A stretch of 36,788 bases of DNA, taken from NCBI GenBank assembly GCA_900317505.1, contig ONHB01000020.1:1-36788 (forward strand), in the 5' to 3' direction. This DNA is from an uncultured Lachnospiraceae bacterium. GTDB taxonomy: Bacteria; Bacillota; Clostridia; Lachnospirales; Lachnospiraceae. This document shows positions 14,968 to 25,489 of the stretch, piece after piece. The position numbers and the translations under genes were made by a program. The notes under the pieces were generated by a model. It saw nothing but the letters and a program-made list of their open reading frames with translations, did no database searches and had not been told where the DNA came from. Within the stretch, counting starts at the first letter, position 1. Each line of letters opens with the position of its first letter.

Positions 14968-16968
14968 GTGCCAGAGGAAAAGTCTATTTTTAAATTACAT
15001 GCGCCATATGAGCCGACCGGAGACCAGCCGCAGGCAATCAGCCAGCTGGTAGAGGGCTTTCAGAAAGGCTATCAGTTTGAGACCCTGCTTGGAGCAACCG
15101 GCTCTGGCAAGACCTTTACAATGGCCAATGTGATCGCCGCGCTCAACAAGCCGACACTGATCATTGCCCACAACAAGACGCTGGCAGGACAGCTCTATTC
15201 GGAATTTAAAGAGTTCTTTCCGGAGAATGCGGTCGAATATTTTGTTTCATACTATGATTATTACCAGCCGGAGGCATATGTACCTTCTACGGATACCTAT
15301 ATTGAAAAGGATTCATCCATCAATGATGAAATTGACAAGCTGAGGCTGTCAGCGACCGCATCTTTGGCAGAACGCAGGGATGTGATCGTGGTTTCCTCGG
15401 TTTCGTGTATATATGGACTGGGAAGTCCCGATGATTATGAGGGGATGATCGTGTCACTGCGTCCCGGCATGCAAAAGGACCGTGATGAGGTCATTCATGA
15501 GCTGATTGCGATCCAGTACCTGCGCAATGATATGGATCTGGACCGCAGCTGCTTCCGTGTAAGAGGCGACACGATCGAGATCAATCCGGCACAGGGCGGA
15601 GATTATCTGATCCGGGTCGAGTTTTTCGGAGATGAGATTGACCGTATCTGCGAAGTGGATCCTCTGCTTGGCAAGGTGATGACGCAGCTCCAGCATGTTT
15701 CCATCTTCCCGGCGTCCCACTATGTTGTTCCACAGGAAAAGATCAACCGTGCCTGCAAGGATATTGAGGCTGAGCTGGAGGAACGGGTCAGATATTTCAA
15801 GGGTGAGGACAAGCTTCTGGAGGCACAGAGGGTTTCCGAACGTACCAACTTTGATGTGGAAATGCTGAGAGAGACCGGCTTTTGCAGCGGTATCGAAAAT
15901 TATTCCCGTCACTTAAGCGGGATGAAGGCCGGTGAGCCGCCGCATACGCTGATCGATTTCTTCAAGGATGATTTCCTGATTATTATCGATGAGTCGCATA
16001 TTACTGTGCCGCAGATCCGCGGTATGTACTTTGGGGACCGGTCGCGCAAGACCACTTTGGTGGATTATGGTTTCCGACTGCCCTCTGCACTGGATAACCG
16101 GCCACTCAATTTTGAAGAGTTTGAAAGCAGGATCGACCAGCTGATGTTTGTCTCTGCGACACCGTCAGTTTACGAAGAGGAGCATGAAATGCTGCGTGCA
16201 GAGCAGATCATCCGTCCCACAGGACTGTTGGATCCGGAGGTTTTTGTGCGCCCGGTAGAAGGCCAGATCGATGATCTGATCGCAGAGATCAACAAAGAGA
16301 TCTCCAAAAAGAACAAGATACTTGTCACGACCCTGACCAAGCGTATGGCAGAGGATCTGACTGATTATATGAAAGAGATCGGCATCCGTGTCCGCTATCT
16401 GCATTCCGATATTGATACGCTGGAACGAGCAGAGATCATCCGCGACATGCGACTGGATGTTTTTGATGTCCTTGTCGGGATCAACCTGTTAAGGGAAGGT
16501 TTGGATATTCCGGAGATTTCTCTGGTTGCGATCATTGATGCGGACAAGGAAGGCTTCCTGCGTTCGGCTACCTCCCTGATCCAGACGATCGGACGAGCAG
16601 CCCGCAATGCGGAAGGACATGTGATCATGTATGCGGACAATATGACCGATTCCATGAAGGTGGCTATTGAAGAGACTGCCAGACGACGCAAGATCCAGAT
16701 GGCATACAATGAAGAGCATCATATCACGCCTACCACGATCAAAAAAGCAGTCAGAGACCTGATCAGTATATCCAAGACGATCGCCAAAGAGGAAATGAAT
16801 TTTGAAAAAGATCCGGAATCCATGAGCAGGGAAGAACTGGAAAAGCTGATCGGAAAGATCCAGAAGGAAATGCGGAAGGCTGCAGCAGACCTCAATTTCG
16901 AAGCTGCCGCAGAGCTGCGTGACAAAATGGTGGAACTCAAAAAGCATCTGGAAGAGCTGGATGATTAA
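14968..16968 (+). CDS. uvrB: excinuclease ABC subunit UvrB
   Basis: UvrB is the damage-verifying helicase-like subunit of nucleotide excision repair. The 666-aa length is normal. Walker A GATGSGKT is at 42-49, the aromatic beta-hairpin ([19 protein letters not shown]) near 91-110, the helicase motif DESH in the middle, QTIGRAARN in motif VI, and a C-terminal UVR domain ([14 protein letters not shown]) that binds UvrA/UvrC. The start is GTG 14968, with GGAGGT 9 nt upstream. It is followed 54 nt later by uvrA. Confidence 0.98.
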   Translation: MPEEKSIFKLHAPYEPTGDQPQAISQLVEGFQKGYQFETLLGATGSGKTFTMANVIAALNKPTLIIAHNKTLAGQLYSEFKEFFPENAVEYFVSYYDYYQPEAYVPSTDTYIEKDSSINDEIDKLRLSATASLAERRDVIVVSSVSCIYGLGSPDDYEGMIVSLRPGMQKDRDEVIHELIAIQYLRNDMDLDRSCFRVRGDTIEINPAQGGDYLIRVEFFGDEIDRICEVDPLLGKVMTQLQHVSIFPASHYVVPQEKINRACKDIEAELEERVRYFKGEDKLLEAQRVSERTNFDVEMLRETGFCSGIENYSRHLSGMKAGEPPHTLIDFFKDDFLIIIDESHITVPQIRGMYFGDRSRKTTLVDYGFRLPSALDNRPLNFEEFESRIDQLMFVSATPSVYEEEHEMLRAEQIIRPTGLLDPEVFVRPVEGQIDDLIAEINKEISKKNKILVTTLTKRMAEDLTDYMKEIGIRVRYLHSDIDTLERAEIIRDMRLDVFDVLVGINLLREGLDIPEISLVAIIDADKEGFLRSATSLIQTIGRAARNAEGHVIMYADNMTDSMKVAIEETARRRKIQMAYNEEHHITPTTIKKAVRDLISISKTIAKEEMNFEKDPESMSREELEKLIGKIQKEMRKAAADLNFEAAAELRDKMVELKKHLEELDD

Positions 16969-17022
16969 AACATGACATCGGTGTCAGAACATATAGAAAA
17001 GACAAAATAAAAGAGGCATAAA

Positions 17023-19872
17023 ATGGCAAAAGAACAGGAATTTATCAAAATAAGAGGTGCGAAGGAGCACAACCTGAAAAATATAGATCTGGATATCCCG
17101 CGTAATGAGATGATTGTTTTTACCGGCCTTTCCGGATCGGGAAAGTCATCACTGACTTTTGATACGATTTACGCAGAGGGACAGAGGCGATATATGGAAT
17201 CGCTGTCTTCCTATGCGAGACAGTTCCTTGGACAGATGGAAAAGCCGAATGTCGAAAAAATAGAGGGGCTTTCCCCGGCTATTTCCATTGACCAGAAATC
17301 AACAAACCGCAATCCCAGATCTACGGTTGGAACCGTGACGGAGGTGTATGATTATTTCCGTCTTTTATATGCGCGTATCGGTATTCCGCATTGCCCGGTC
17401 TGCGGCAGGGAGATCTCCAAGCAGACGGTCGATCAGATGGTTGATCAGATCATGAAGCTGGAAGAAGGAACGCGTATCCAGGTCCTGGCACCTGTCGTAA
17501 GGGGCAGAAAGGGAGAGCATGCCAAGGTCTTTGAGCGTGCCAAAAAGAGTGGATATGTCAGAGTGCGTGTAGACGGCAATCTGTATGATCTTTCTGATGA
17601 GATCAAGCTGGAAAAAAATATCAAGCACAACATTGAAATCGTCGTAGACCGTCTGGTAGTCCGTGAAGGCATTGAAAAGCGTCTGACCGATTCGGCAGAA
17701 AACGCGCTGGCACTTGCAGAAGGTATTCTTCTGATTGATGTCGTAGGCGGCGAGGAGATGACTTTTTCACAGAGCTTTTCCTGCCCGGACTGCGGTGTCA
17801 GCATCGATGAGATTGAGCCACGCAGCTTTTCATTCAACAATCCTTTCGGAGCCTGCCCGGATTGTTCCGGTCTGGGATACCGGATGGAATTTGATGAGGA
17901 TCTTATGATACCGGATAAGAGTCTGTCCATCAATCAGGGTGCTATTACTGTGATGGGCTGGCAGTCCTGCAACAACAAGGGAAGCTTTGCCAATGCTGTT
18001 TTACAGGCTCTATGTGAGGAATATGATTTTGATCTGGATACACCGTTTGAGGATTACCCGCAGGCTGTCCATGATATTCTGATCAACGGAACAGACGGCA
18101 AAAAGGTCCTGGTGGAATATGAAGGCCAGCGTGGTCGCGGTGTATATCCCATTGCTTTTGAGGGACTTATCCGCAATGTCCAGAAACGGTACCGTGAGAC
18201 CGGCTCGGAGACCATGAAAGCTGAGTATGAGGCTTTTATGCGTATCACGCCGTGTCCGTTGTGTAAAGGCAGACGACTGAAACGGGAATCTCTGGCAGTT
18301 ACGATTTGTGACAAAAATATATATGATATTACTTCTTTATCCATCGGTGATTTGTATCACTTTTTGCAGGAAATGACCCTGACAAGCCAGCAGGCACTGA
18401 TCGGTGAGCGTATCCTCAAGGAGATCCGCGCACGTATCGGCTTTTTAAAGGATGTCGGTCTGGAATATCTGTCTCTTGCAAGAGGAACAGCATCCCTATC
18501 CGGTGGTGAAGCCCAGAGAATCCGTCTTGCAACGCAGATCGGTTCCGGTCTGGTCGGTGTATGCTACATTCTGGATGAGCCGAGTATCGGACTGCATCAG
18601 AGAGACAATGACAAGCTGCTTGCCGCACTCAAAAATCTGCGGGATCTGGGCAACACCCTGATTGTTGTAGAACATGATGAGGATACCATGCTGGCGGCAG
18701 ATTATGTTGTGGATATCGGACCGGGAGCAGGAAGCCATGGTGGTGAGGTTGTAGCCTGCGGAACTGCAAAAGAGATCATGGAGGTAGAGGAATCTGTTAC
18801 CGGACAGTACCTGAGTGGTAAGATCCAGATTCCGGTTCCGGCCGTGCGTCGTACTCCTAAGGGATTTTTGCGTATCAAGGGGGCCAGTGAGCACAACCTC
18901 AAAAATATCAATGTCGATATTCCGCTGGGCGTGTTTACCTGTGTGACCGGTGTATCTGGCTCCGGCAAATCCTCCCTTGTCAATGAGATCCTTTACAAGG
19001 CACTTGCCAAGAAGCTGAACCGGGCACATACGATTCCCGGCAAGTTTAAGGCTATCGAGGGCGTGGAAAATTTAGATAAAGTCATCGCGATTGACCAGTC
19101 ACCGATCGGAAGGACGCCGAGATCCAATCCGGCTACCTATACCGGCGTGTTTGACATGATCAGGGATCTTTTTGCGGGCACGACAGATGCCAAGGAAAGA
19201 GGATATCAGAAAGGACGTTTCAGCTTCAATGTCAAGGGCGGACGTTGCGAAGCTTGTGGCGGAGACGGTATCATCAAGATTGAAATGCACTTCCTGCCGG
19301 ATGTCTATGTACCGTGTGAGGTCTGTGGCGGAAAGCGTTACAACCGCGAGACTCTGGAATGTCTGTACAAAGGAAAAAATATTTTTGATGTACTGGATAT
19401 GACGGTTGAGGAAGCTCTGCATTTCTTTGAGCATGTACCTTCTATCCGCAATAAGATCCAGACCCTGTACGATGTCGGACTTTCCTATGTCAAGCTGGGA
19501 CAGCCCTCGACCACTTTGTCCGGTGGAGAGGCACAGCGTATCAAGCTGGCGACAGAATTGTCCCGCAAGAGCACCGGAAAGACTATCTATATTCTGGATG
19601 AGCCGACAACCGGACTGCATTTTGCCGATGTACACAAGCTGGTGGACATTCTGCACAGACTGGCAGAAGGCGGTAATACGGTTGTTGTTATTGAGCACAA
19701 TCTGGATGTGATCAAGGCGGCTGATTATATTATCGATATGGGACCGGAAGGCGGAGACGGCGGCGGAACCGTTATTGCGACCGGAACACCGGAAGAAATT
19801 GCCAAAAATCCCAGGTCTTACACAGGTATTTATGTGGACAAGATGCTCAAAAAGGCAAAGAAAGCAGAATGA
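17023..19872 (+). CDS. uvrA: excinuclease ABC subunit UvrA
   Basis: UvrA, 949 aa, is the damage-recognition ATPase of nucleotide excision repair. Both ABC halves are complete: Walker [10 protein letters not shown] (35-43) and a second GVSGSGKSS; signatures [12 protein letters not shown] and [12 protein letters not shown]. Zinc modules include CPVC, CPDC/CPDC, CPLC and the CEAC/CEVC pair near the C-terminus. The segment [17 protein letters not shown] is typical of the family. It is co-directional with uvrB and probably forms an operon with it. A strong terminator follows. Confidence 0.98.
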   Translation: MAKEQEFIKIRGAKEHNLKNIDLDIPRNEMIVFTGLSGSGKSSLTFDTIYAEGQRRYMESLSSYARQFLGQMEKPNVEKIEGLSPAISIDQKSTNRNPRSTVGTVTEVYDYFRLLYARIGIPHCPVCGREISKQTVDQMVDQIMKLEEGTRIQVLAPVVRGRKGEHAKVFERAKKSGYVRVRVDGNLYDLSDEIKLEKNIKHNIEIVVDRLVVREGIEKRLTDSAENALALAEGILLIDVVGGEEMTFSQSFSCPDCGVSIDEIEPRSFSFNNPFGACPDCSGLGYRMEFDEDLMIPDKSLSINQGAITVMGWQSCNNKGSFANAVLQALCEEYDFDLDTPFEDYPQAVHDILINGTDGKKVLVEYEGQRGRGVYPIAFEGLIRNVQKRYRETGSETMKAEYEAFMRITPCPLCKGRRLKRESLAVTICDKNIYDITSLSIGDLYHFLQEMTLTSQQALIGERILKEIRARIGFLKDVGLEYLSLARGTASLSGGEAQRIRLATQIGSGLVGVCYILDEPSIGLHQRDNDKLLAALKNLRDLGNTLIVVEHDEDTMLAADYVVDIGPGAGSHGGEVVACGTAKEIMEVEESVTGQYLSGKIQIPVPAVRRTPKGFLRIKGASEHNLKNINVDIPLGVFTCVTGVSGSGKSSLVNEILYKALAKKLNRAHTIPGKFKAIEGVENLDKVIAIDQSPIGRTPRSNPATYTGVFDMIRDLFAGTTDAKERGYQKGRFSFNVKGGRCEACGGDGIIKIEMHFLPDVYVPCEVCGGKRYNRETLECLYKGKNIFDVLDMTVEEALHFFEHVPSIRNKIQTLYDVGLSYVKLGQPSTTLSGGEAQRIKLATELSRKSTGKTIYILDEPTTGLHFADVHKLVDILHRLAEGGNTVVVIEHNLDVIKAADYIIDMGPEGGDGGGTVIATGTPEEIAKNPRSYTGIYVDKMLKKAKKAE

Positions 19873-19940
19873 TGACAGAGAATTTTAAAGACAGGGATTA
19901 AGGTTTTTGGGAATTGCTCCGATATAATAAATAGCATGGA

Positions 19941-19992
19941 TGCACAAAAAAGAAATCAGACGGATACTGGTTTTCTTTTCTGTGCATTTTTT
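19941..19992 (+). terminator. intrinsic terminator after uvrA
   Basis: TGCACA (19941-19946) pairs with TGTGCA (19981-19986), extended by an A-rich/T-rich stem (AAAAGAAA with TTTCTTTT) with single mismatches, and followed by six T residues. Confidence 0.85.
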
Positions 19993-20020
19993 AAAATAAT
20001 ATAAAATTCCTCAAAACCCT

Positions 20021-20049
20021 TTGAAAAACTATAAGGAGTGCGCTATAAT
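20021..20049 (+). promoter_or_regulatory. mbl promoter
   Basis: TTGAAA (20021-20026), a 17-bp spacer and a perfect TATAAT (20044-20049) predict a start near 20056. Confidence 0.75.
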
Positions 20050-20176
20050 TCATCTATGTGTGTAAATAGATAATAGCCGTAGAAGCGCAAAATGGATCCT
20101 ATAGAGATTACAGGATGAAAATTGTCGCAAAAGGTGTTCATACAGATAGAATGTTTATAGAAAGGGATTTGGAACC

Positions 20177-21175
20177 ATGATGAGAGACACTGATATCGGA
20201 ATTGACTTAGGAACAGCAAGTATTTTAGTTTATATCAGAGGCAAGGGCGTTGTCTTAAAAGAGCCAAGCGTTGTTGCATTTGACAGAGATACCGACAAGA
20301 TCAAAGCGATCGGAGAGGATGCCAGACTGATGCTTGGCCGTACGCCGGGCAACATCACAGCAGTCAGACCCTTGAGACAGGGTGTTATTTCTGACTACGG
20401 TGTGACAGAAAAGATGATGAAATATTTCATCCAGAAGGCATTGGGCAGAAAATCTTTCAAAAAGCCCAGAGTTGTTGTCTGCGTACCCAGTGGTGTTACA
20501 GAGGTTGAGAAAAAGGCTGTTGAGGATGCTACTTATTCAGCAGGTGCCAGAGATGTCAAACTGATCGAGGAACCTATCGCAGCAGCAATCGGAGCAGGAA
20601 TTGATATTTCCAAGCCCTGTGGCAATATGATCGTTGATATCGGTGGCGGTACTTCCGACATCGCTGTCATTTCCTTAAAGGGAACAGTTATCAGCGCATC
20701 CATCAAAATTGCAGGTGATGATTTTGATGAAGCTCTGGTACGTTATATGCGTAAAAAACACAATCTTCTGATCGGTGAAAGAACAGCAGAGGATTTGAAG
20801 ATCAAAATTGGTACAGCCTACAAGCGCCCGGAGGTAGATACTCTGGATGTCAGAGGCCGTGACCTGGTAACCGGTCTTCCCAAGACAGTACAGGTTACAA
20901 GTGAAGAAACAGAAGAAGCTTTAAAAGAAACAACAGCACAGATCATCGAAACCATCCACAGTGTACTGGAACAGACACCGCCGGAGCTGGCTGCAGATAT
21001 TGCGGACAGAGGAATTGTCCTGACCGGAGGCGGTTCATTACTGCGTGGACTGGAAGATCTGATCGAAGCCAAGACTGGTATCCATACCATGACGGCAGAG
21101 GATCCGATGACATGCGTTGCTGTCGGAACAGGTAAATATGTTGAGATTCTTGCTGATTATAAAGGGGATTTCTAA
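20177..21175 (+). CDS. mbl: rod shape-determining protein Mbl (MreB family)
   Basis: This 332-aa actin-like ATPase has the phosphate-1 motif DIGIDLGTASILVY near the N-terminus, the phosphate-2 segment DIGGGTSDIAVIS and the adenosine motif TGGGSLLRGL near the C-terminus. MreB-family filaments guide lateral wall synthesis on the inner membrane face. I call it Mbl rather than MreB because it is followed directly by two flagellar basal-body genes, as in the Bacillus subtilis mbl-flhO-flhP cluster, and no mreC/mreD is present. The stop codon abuts the next ATG. Confidence 0.88.
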   Translation: MMRDTDIGIDLGTASILVYIRGKGVVLKEPSVVAFDRDTDKIKAIGEDARLMLGRTPGNITAVRPLRQGVISDYGVTEKMMKYFIQKALGRKSFKKPRVVVCVPSGVTEVEKKAVEDATYSAGARDVKLIEEPIAAAIGAGIDISKPCGNMIVDIGGGTSDIAVISLKGTVISASIKIAGDDFDEALVRYMRKKHNLLIGERTAEDLKIKIGTAYKRPEVDTLDVRGRDLVTGLPKTVQVTSEETEEALKETTAQIIETIHSVLEQTPPELAADIADRGIVLTGGGSLLRGLEDLIEAKTGIHTMTAEDPMTCVAVGTGKYVEILADYKGDF

Positions 21176-21949
21176 ATGGTAAAAGGTCTATATACTGCTT
21201 ATACCGGCATGTTAAACCAACAAAATAAAGTCGATGTGATTGCCAACAATCTGGCAAATGCAGCCACTACGGGTTTCAAAAAAGAGGGTTCTACCAGTGA
21301 AGCCTTTGATGCGGTGCTTGCACACAAGATCAAGGATCAGACATCGGCTGCCCGTGCCAAATACATCGGTACGATGAATTTAGGTGTCAAAATAGGCGAA
21401 AATTATGTGGATTACAGTCAGGGAGCATTTGAGACCACCGACAATACTTATGATCTGGCGTTATCGGGCGACGGTTTTTTCTGTGTGGAATTTACCAACA
21501 AAGCCGGTGAGACCAGTACCAAATATACAAGGGACGGTTCATTTACACTCAATGTGGATGGCTATCTCGTGACAAAAGACGGAGATTATGTTCTGGACCG
21601 GAACGGACAGCATATCAAGCTGGATCCTCTGGCGGATGCCAGAATTGATGAGAGCGGTACCATATATCAAAATGACCGTGCGGTTGCCAGAATCGGGCTT
21701 CAGGATTTTGAAGATTACAATTACCTGGAGCATTATGGGGAAAATTATTACCAGCCGGTAGACGGTGCAACACCGACGACATCCAATGCCCAGATCTTTG
21801 AGGGTTATCTGGAGGCGTCCAATGTACAGGTTGTCAAGGAAATGGTTGAACTGATCAGTGCGACCCGTACCTATGAAAGCAACCAGAAGGTGATCCAGAC
21901 CATTGATGAGACACTGGATACGGCGGTCAACCAGCTTGGAAAGGTATAG
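21176..21949 (+). CDS. flhO: flagellar hook-basal body rod protein FlhO (FlgF/FlgG family)
   Basis: This 257-aa axial flagellar protein has the N-terminal rod motif VIANNLANAATTGFKKEG (about 21-38) and a C-terminal helix NVQVVKEMVELISATRTYESNQKVIQ that packs in the rod core; the middle D1 region carries GDGFFCVE. It lacks a signal peptide, as it is exported by the flagellar type III system. Its ATG directly follows the mbl stop and a ribosome site lies inside the end of mbl. Together with the next gene it forms the distal and proximal rod segments. Confidence 0.9.
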   Translation: MVKGLYTAYTGMLNQQNKVDVIANNLANAATTGFKKEGSTSEAFDAVLAHKIKDQTSAARAKYIGTMNLGVKIGENYVDYSQGAFETTDNTYDLALSGDGFFCVEFTNKAGETSTKYTRDGSFTLNVDGYLVTKDGDYVLDRNGQHIKLDPLADARIDESGTIYQNDRAVARIGLQDFEDYNYLEHYGENYYQPVDGATPTTSNAQIFEGYLEASNVQVVKEMVELISATRTYESNQKVIQTIDETLDTAVNQLGKV

Positions 21950-21961
21950 GAGGATTAAGGT

Positions 21962-22780
21962 ATGGTTAGATCTTTGTGGTCCGGCGCTACCGGAATGATC
22001 GCACAACAGACAAATGTAGATACGATTGCCAACAATCTGGCAAATGTCAATACAACAGGCTACAAGGCTGAGCGTGCAGAGTTTAAGAGCCTTTTATACC
22101 AGACACTTCAGACAAAGACCACCACGGCAAACGGAGACCAGAAACCGATCAGTGCCCAGGTAGGACTTGGTGTGCGCAATTCTTCCATTACTTCTGTTTT
22201 TACAGAGGGCAGCTTTTTAGCTTCAGACAGTGCAAGCGCATTTGCGATAGATGGAGACGGCTTTTTTGCTGTTCGTGACGGAAGCGGCAATATCCAGTAT
22301 ACGAGAAACGGTAACTTTACATGGGCGATCGGCAACAATGGATTGAACCTGACGACCTCCGAGGGATATCAGGTCTTAAATTCGGCAGGTCAGCCGATCA
22401 GCGTTCCGGCTACATATACGACATCCAACCTGACGATTTCCGGACAGGGCGAGCTCTGCTATCCGGATGCCAGCAACAATCCGCAGGGACTGGGTATTTT
22501 TATCGGATTGTATCAGTTCCAAAATCCGGCCGGCCTTGAAAAGACAAGCTCCAGTCTGTATAGCGCAACCGCAGCAAGCGGAGGGGCTATCAATGAATAT
22601 ACGACCAATCTGAATATCAAAAAGAGTTCGATCGTACAGGGCTATCTGGAAGGCTCCAACGTACAGGTTGCCGATGAAATGGTCAATCTGATCATTGCAC
22701 AGCGTGCCTATGAAATGAACTCCAAGGTCATACAGGCATCAGACGATATGATGCAGCAGGCCAATCAATTAAGACGATAA
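21962..22780 (+). CDS. flhP: flagellar hook-basal body rod protein FlhP (FlgG family)
   Basis: This 272-aa paralogue of the preceding protein begins MVRSLWSGATGMIAQQTNVD, followed by IANNLANVNTTGYKAER. It has the DGDGFFAVRDGSG core strand and the C-terminal EGSNVQVADEMVNLIIAQRAYEMNSKVIQ helix. It is a structural component of the flagellar rod. The strong AGGAGG lies at the very end of flhO. The gene order mbl-flhO-flhP supports the assignment over a generic FlgG label. Confidence 0.9.
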   Translation: MVRSLWSGATGMIAQQTNVDTIANNLANVNTTGYKAERAEFKSLLYQTLQTKTTTANGDQKPISAQVGLGVRNSSITSVFTEGSFLASDSASAFAIDGDGFFAVRDGSGNIQYTRNGNFTWAIGNNGLNLTTSEGYQVLNSAGQPISVPATYTTSNLTISGQGELCYPDASNNPQGLGIFIGLYQFQNPAGLEKTSSSLYSATAASGGAINEYTTNLNIKKSSIVQGYLEGSNVQVADEMVNLIIAQRAYEMNSKVIQASDDMMQQANQLRR

Positions 22781-22792
22781 GAGGAAATATAA

Positions 22793-23146
22793 ATGGACAT
22801 AGGTAGTTTGGACAGCTATTTAAATCAATATCAATCGACGCTTCAGACAAGTAAAACGGCTGACAGCATTTCCAAAATGTCACAAAACGGATTGGAAAAT
22901 GCCAGTGATGATGAGCTTATGGATGTCTGCAAGCAGTTTGAATCCTACTTTTTAGAGCAGATATTCAAGGAAATGGAAAAGACCACCGATCTTTTTGGAG
23001 AGGAAGATAGTGGTTCTTCTTCCCAGTTAGTCGATTACTTCAAGGACTCGGCGATAGAAACGCTTGCGGGAGAATCGACCGAAAAAAATAGTCTGGGACT
23101 GGCACAGATGCTGTACGAACAGATGAAACGCAACTACGGATTATAA
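22793..23146 (+). CDS. rod-binding protein (FlgJ N-terminal domain only)
   Basis: This 117-aa protein carries the rod-binding domain found at the N-terminus of FlgJ: MDVCKQFESYFLEQIFKEME near 42-62 and LGLAQMLYEQMKRNYGL at the C-terminus. The muramidase domain of proteobacterial FlgJ is absent, as in many Firmicutes, so it acts as a rod scaffold or cap while wall digestion must come from another hydrolase. It is 12 nt after flhP and ends the unit before a strong terminator. Confidence 0.88.
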   Translation: MDIGSLDSYLNQYQSTLQTSKTADSISKMSQNGLENASDDELMDVCKQFESYFLEQIFKEMEKTTDLFGEEDSGSSSQLVDYFKDSAIETLAGESTEKNSLGLAQMLYEQMKRNYGL

Positions 23147-23152
23147 AACAGG

Positions 23153-23183
23153 GGGCTGTTGCAGAAAGCGACAGTCCTTTTTT
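23153..23183 (+). terminator. intrinsic terminator after the flagellar rod genes
   Basis: A 10-bp stem pairs 23153-23162 with 23168-23177 (two G-T pairs) around the loop AGAAA, followed by six T residues. Confidence 0.92.
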
Positions 23184-23212
23184 ATCGTAGAATCCGCTAT
23201 GGGTGAAAAGTG

Positions 23213-25489
23213 ATGGAAGAGGAAAAGATTGTATTAAAGGGATATGTCGATCATATCATTTATGAGAATAGGGAAAATAATTATAAAGTGCTGGCGCTTT
23301 CCTGTGACAAAACAGATGAAAAGGTAGTCGGGATCTTTCCTGGTGTCGGACAGGGCGACTGCCTCTATATCGAGGGCTTTGAAGAAGAACATCCGAGCTT
23401 TGGAACACAGATCCATGCGCGTATGTTTGAGATCGTATTGCCGGATGATTCGTACAGTATCCAGAAATATCTGGGCTCCGGAGCCATCAAGGGAGTTGGA
23501 GAAAAGCTGGCTGAACGGATTGTGAAGCGGTTTGGGGAGAATACCTTCCGCATTATGGAAGAGGAGCCTCTGCGTCTGGCAGAAATAAAAGGAATCAGTG
23601 AAAGAATTGCTCAGCAGATCGCCATTCAGGTCTGTGAAAAAAAGGATATGCGCCGGGCCATGCTTTTTCTACAGGATTATGGCATGACGGATAAGCTGGC
23701 GGTCAAGGTCTATGAATATTATGGCGATGCCATTTATGATGTGCTTAAGACCAATCCTTACCGCATTGCGGAAGAGATTGACGGTGTCGGTTTTAAAACG
23801 GCGGATGAGATCGCACTTGGATCCGGCATCCTCATCAATTCGGAATATCGTATCCGCTGCGGTGTGGTATATGCCCTGACGCAGGCTATGATGGGAGGGC
23901 ACACCTGTCTGCCACAGGAAAAGCTGATCGAGGAATCGGTCAGACTGTTGTCGGTAGACGCGGATGATATCCAGGTGGAGATATCCAATCTGGTTGTGGA
24001 GCACCGCATTATGATGCGTCAGGAGGAAGAAAAAGGACCGGTCTTTATTTATGCTCCGTCTGCTTTCCGTGCAGAGAGTGAATGTGCATACAAATTAGAG
24101 GAGCTCAATGTCCGTTTTTTTGAGACGGGTGAAGATTGTATGAGTGCCGAAGAAAGCCGGATCCTTGATAAGATTGCCAAAATTGAGGACGGAAGCGGGA
24201 TTGTGTTGGATGAGATGCAGCGCAGGGCTGTGCTTGAGGCAATCCAAAACGGCGTCATGATTTTGACCGGAGGTCCCGGAACAGGAAAAACGACCACGAT
24301 CCATATCATGCTCCGGTATTTTGAGGAAGAGCAGATGGAAATTGCGCTTGCTGCACCTACCGGAAGGGCTGCCAAACGTATGACGGAAGCGTGTGGTATG
24401 GAAGCAAGGACGATCCACCGGCTTTTAGAGGTCAATGGAGGCGGTGATGACAGCAGCGGCAGCTTCGGGCGGAATGAGGAATATCCGCTGGAGGCGGACG
24501 TGATCATTGTGGATGAAATGTCAATGGTGGATATTTTTCTGTTCAAGGCATTGTTAGCAGCAATCCCCAAGGGTGTACATCTGATCATGGTCGGCGACGT
24601 GGACCAGCTTCCGAGTGTCGGACCGGGCTGCGTGCTCAAAGATGTGATCGACAGTGGCTGTTATGCGACGGTGGCACTGCAAAATATCTTCCGGCAGGCA
24701 GCAGAAAGTGAAATCGTCATGAATGCGCACCGGATACATGATGGAAAAGAGCCTGTGATCCACAACAAAGAGAGCAGGGACTTTTACTTTCTGGAACGCA
24801 GCCAGCCGGTAGAAATCTACAACAATATCATCATGCTTGTGTCGGATATGCTGCCACGATATGTCGGCATTGATCCGATGGACGTTCAGGTGCTGACCCC
24901 GATGCGTAAGGGGGCGCTCGGTGTCGAAGAATTAAATGCGGTTCTGCAGAAATATCTCAATCCGGCATCGATGGAAAAAAGAGAGCATGCCTATGGTGAT
25001 CTTTTGTTCCGCGAGGGGGACAAGGTCATGCAGACCAAAAACAATTACAAGCTCGAATGGGAGATCCGTGGAAATTACAACCTGGTCATCAAAAAAGGAG
25101 AGGGCATTTTCAATGGAGATGTCGGAATTGTCCGGGAGATCAATGATTATGCATCATTTATGATCATTGAATTTGATGATGGCAGGATCGTCCAGTATCC
25201 ATATGAAAATCTGGATGAGCTGGAGTTAGCCTATGCTATTACCATCCACAAATCACAGGGTAGTGAATATCCGGCAGTTGTGATACCGTTATTCGGCGTT
25301 CCGGGGCTGTTGATATACCGCAATCTTCTCTATACCGGTGTGACAAGGGCGAAGAGCTGTGTGACCCTGATCGGCAGCAGTCAGATCATGAATCAGATGA
25401 TTTTAAATGAAAATAAGCAAAGGCGGTATACGGGGCTGTATTACCGCATAAAAGAGCGGGAGAGATTATGCGGACAGGAGCATAATTGA
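23213..25489 (+). CDS. recD2: RecD2-type ATP-dependent DNA helicase
   Basis: This 758-aa protein is a superfamily 1B 5'-3' helicase of the RecD2 class, which works without RecBC in DNA repair and replication-fork maintenance. The N-terminal region (1-100) is OB-like, followed by helix-hairpin-helix repeats (GAIKGVGEKLAERIV, EIKGISERIAQQI, EIDGVGFKTADEIA). Walker A GGPGTGKTT begins at about residue 353, DEMSMVD is Walker B, GDVDQLPSVGPG is motif III, and AYAITIHKSQGSEYP is the C-terminal motif. I prefer ATG 23213 over the adjacent GTG 23210 because GGGTGA at 23201-23206 is better spaced. The stop overlaps the comF start by 4 nt. Confidence 0.94.
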   Translation: MEEEKIVLKGYVDHIIYENRENNYKVLALSCDKTDEKVVGIFPGVGQGDCLYIEGFEEEHPSFGTQIHARMFEIVLPDDSYSIQKYLGSGAIKGVGEKLAERIVKRFGENTFRIMEEEPLRLAEIKGISERIAQQIAIQVCEKKDMRRAMLFLQDYGMTDKLAVKVYEYYGDAIYDVLKTNPYRIAEEIDGVGFKTADEIALGSGILINSEYRIRCGVVYALTQAMMGGHTCLPQEKLIEESVRLLSVDADDIQVEISNLVVEHRIMMRQEEEKGPVFIYAPSAFRAESECAYKLEELNVRFFETGEDCMSAEESRILDKIAKIEDGSGIVLDEMQRRAVLEAIQNGVMILTGGPGTGKTTTIHIMLRYFEEEQMEIALAAPTGRAAKRMTEACGMEARTIHRLLEVNGGGDDSSGSFGRNEEYPLEADVIIVDEMSMVDIFLFKALLAAIPKGVHLIMVGDVDQLPSVGPGCVLKDVIDSGCYATVALQNIFRQAAESEIVMNAHRIHDGKEPVIHNKESRDFYFLERSQPVEIYNNIIMLVSDMLPRYVGIDPMDVQVLTPMRKGALGVEELNAVLQKYLNPASMEKREHAYGDLLFREGDKVMQTKNNYKLEWEIRGNYNLVIKKGEGIFNGDVGIVREINDYASFMIIEFDDGRIVQYPYENLDELELAYAITIHKSQGSEYPAVVIPLFGVPGLLIYRNLLYTGVTRAKSCVTLIGSSQIMNQMILNENKQRRYTGLYYRIKERERLCGQEHN

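Larger units (their letters stand above)
19873..20176 (+). other. intergenic region uvrA-mbl
   Basis: These 304 bp contain the uvrA terminator (19941-19992), the mbl promoter (20021-20049) and a 5' UTR of about 120 nt. I find no small ORF with a credible ribosome site and no recognised riboswitch; the length of the UTR leaves room for an unrecognised regulatory element. Confidence 0.7.

Noticed and set aside
15454-15912. Antisense frames of about 150 aa opposite uvrB
   Set aside because: uvrB is unmistakable on the + strand and the reverse frames show no recognisable motif or ribosome site.
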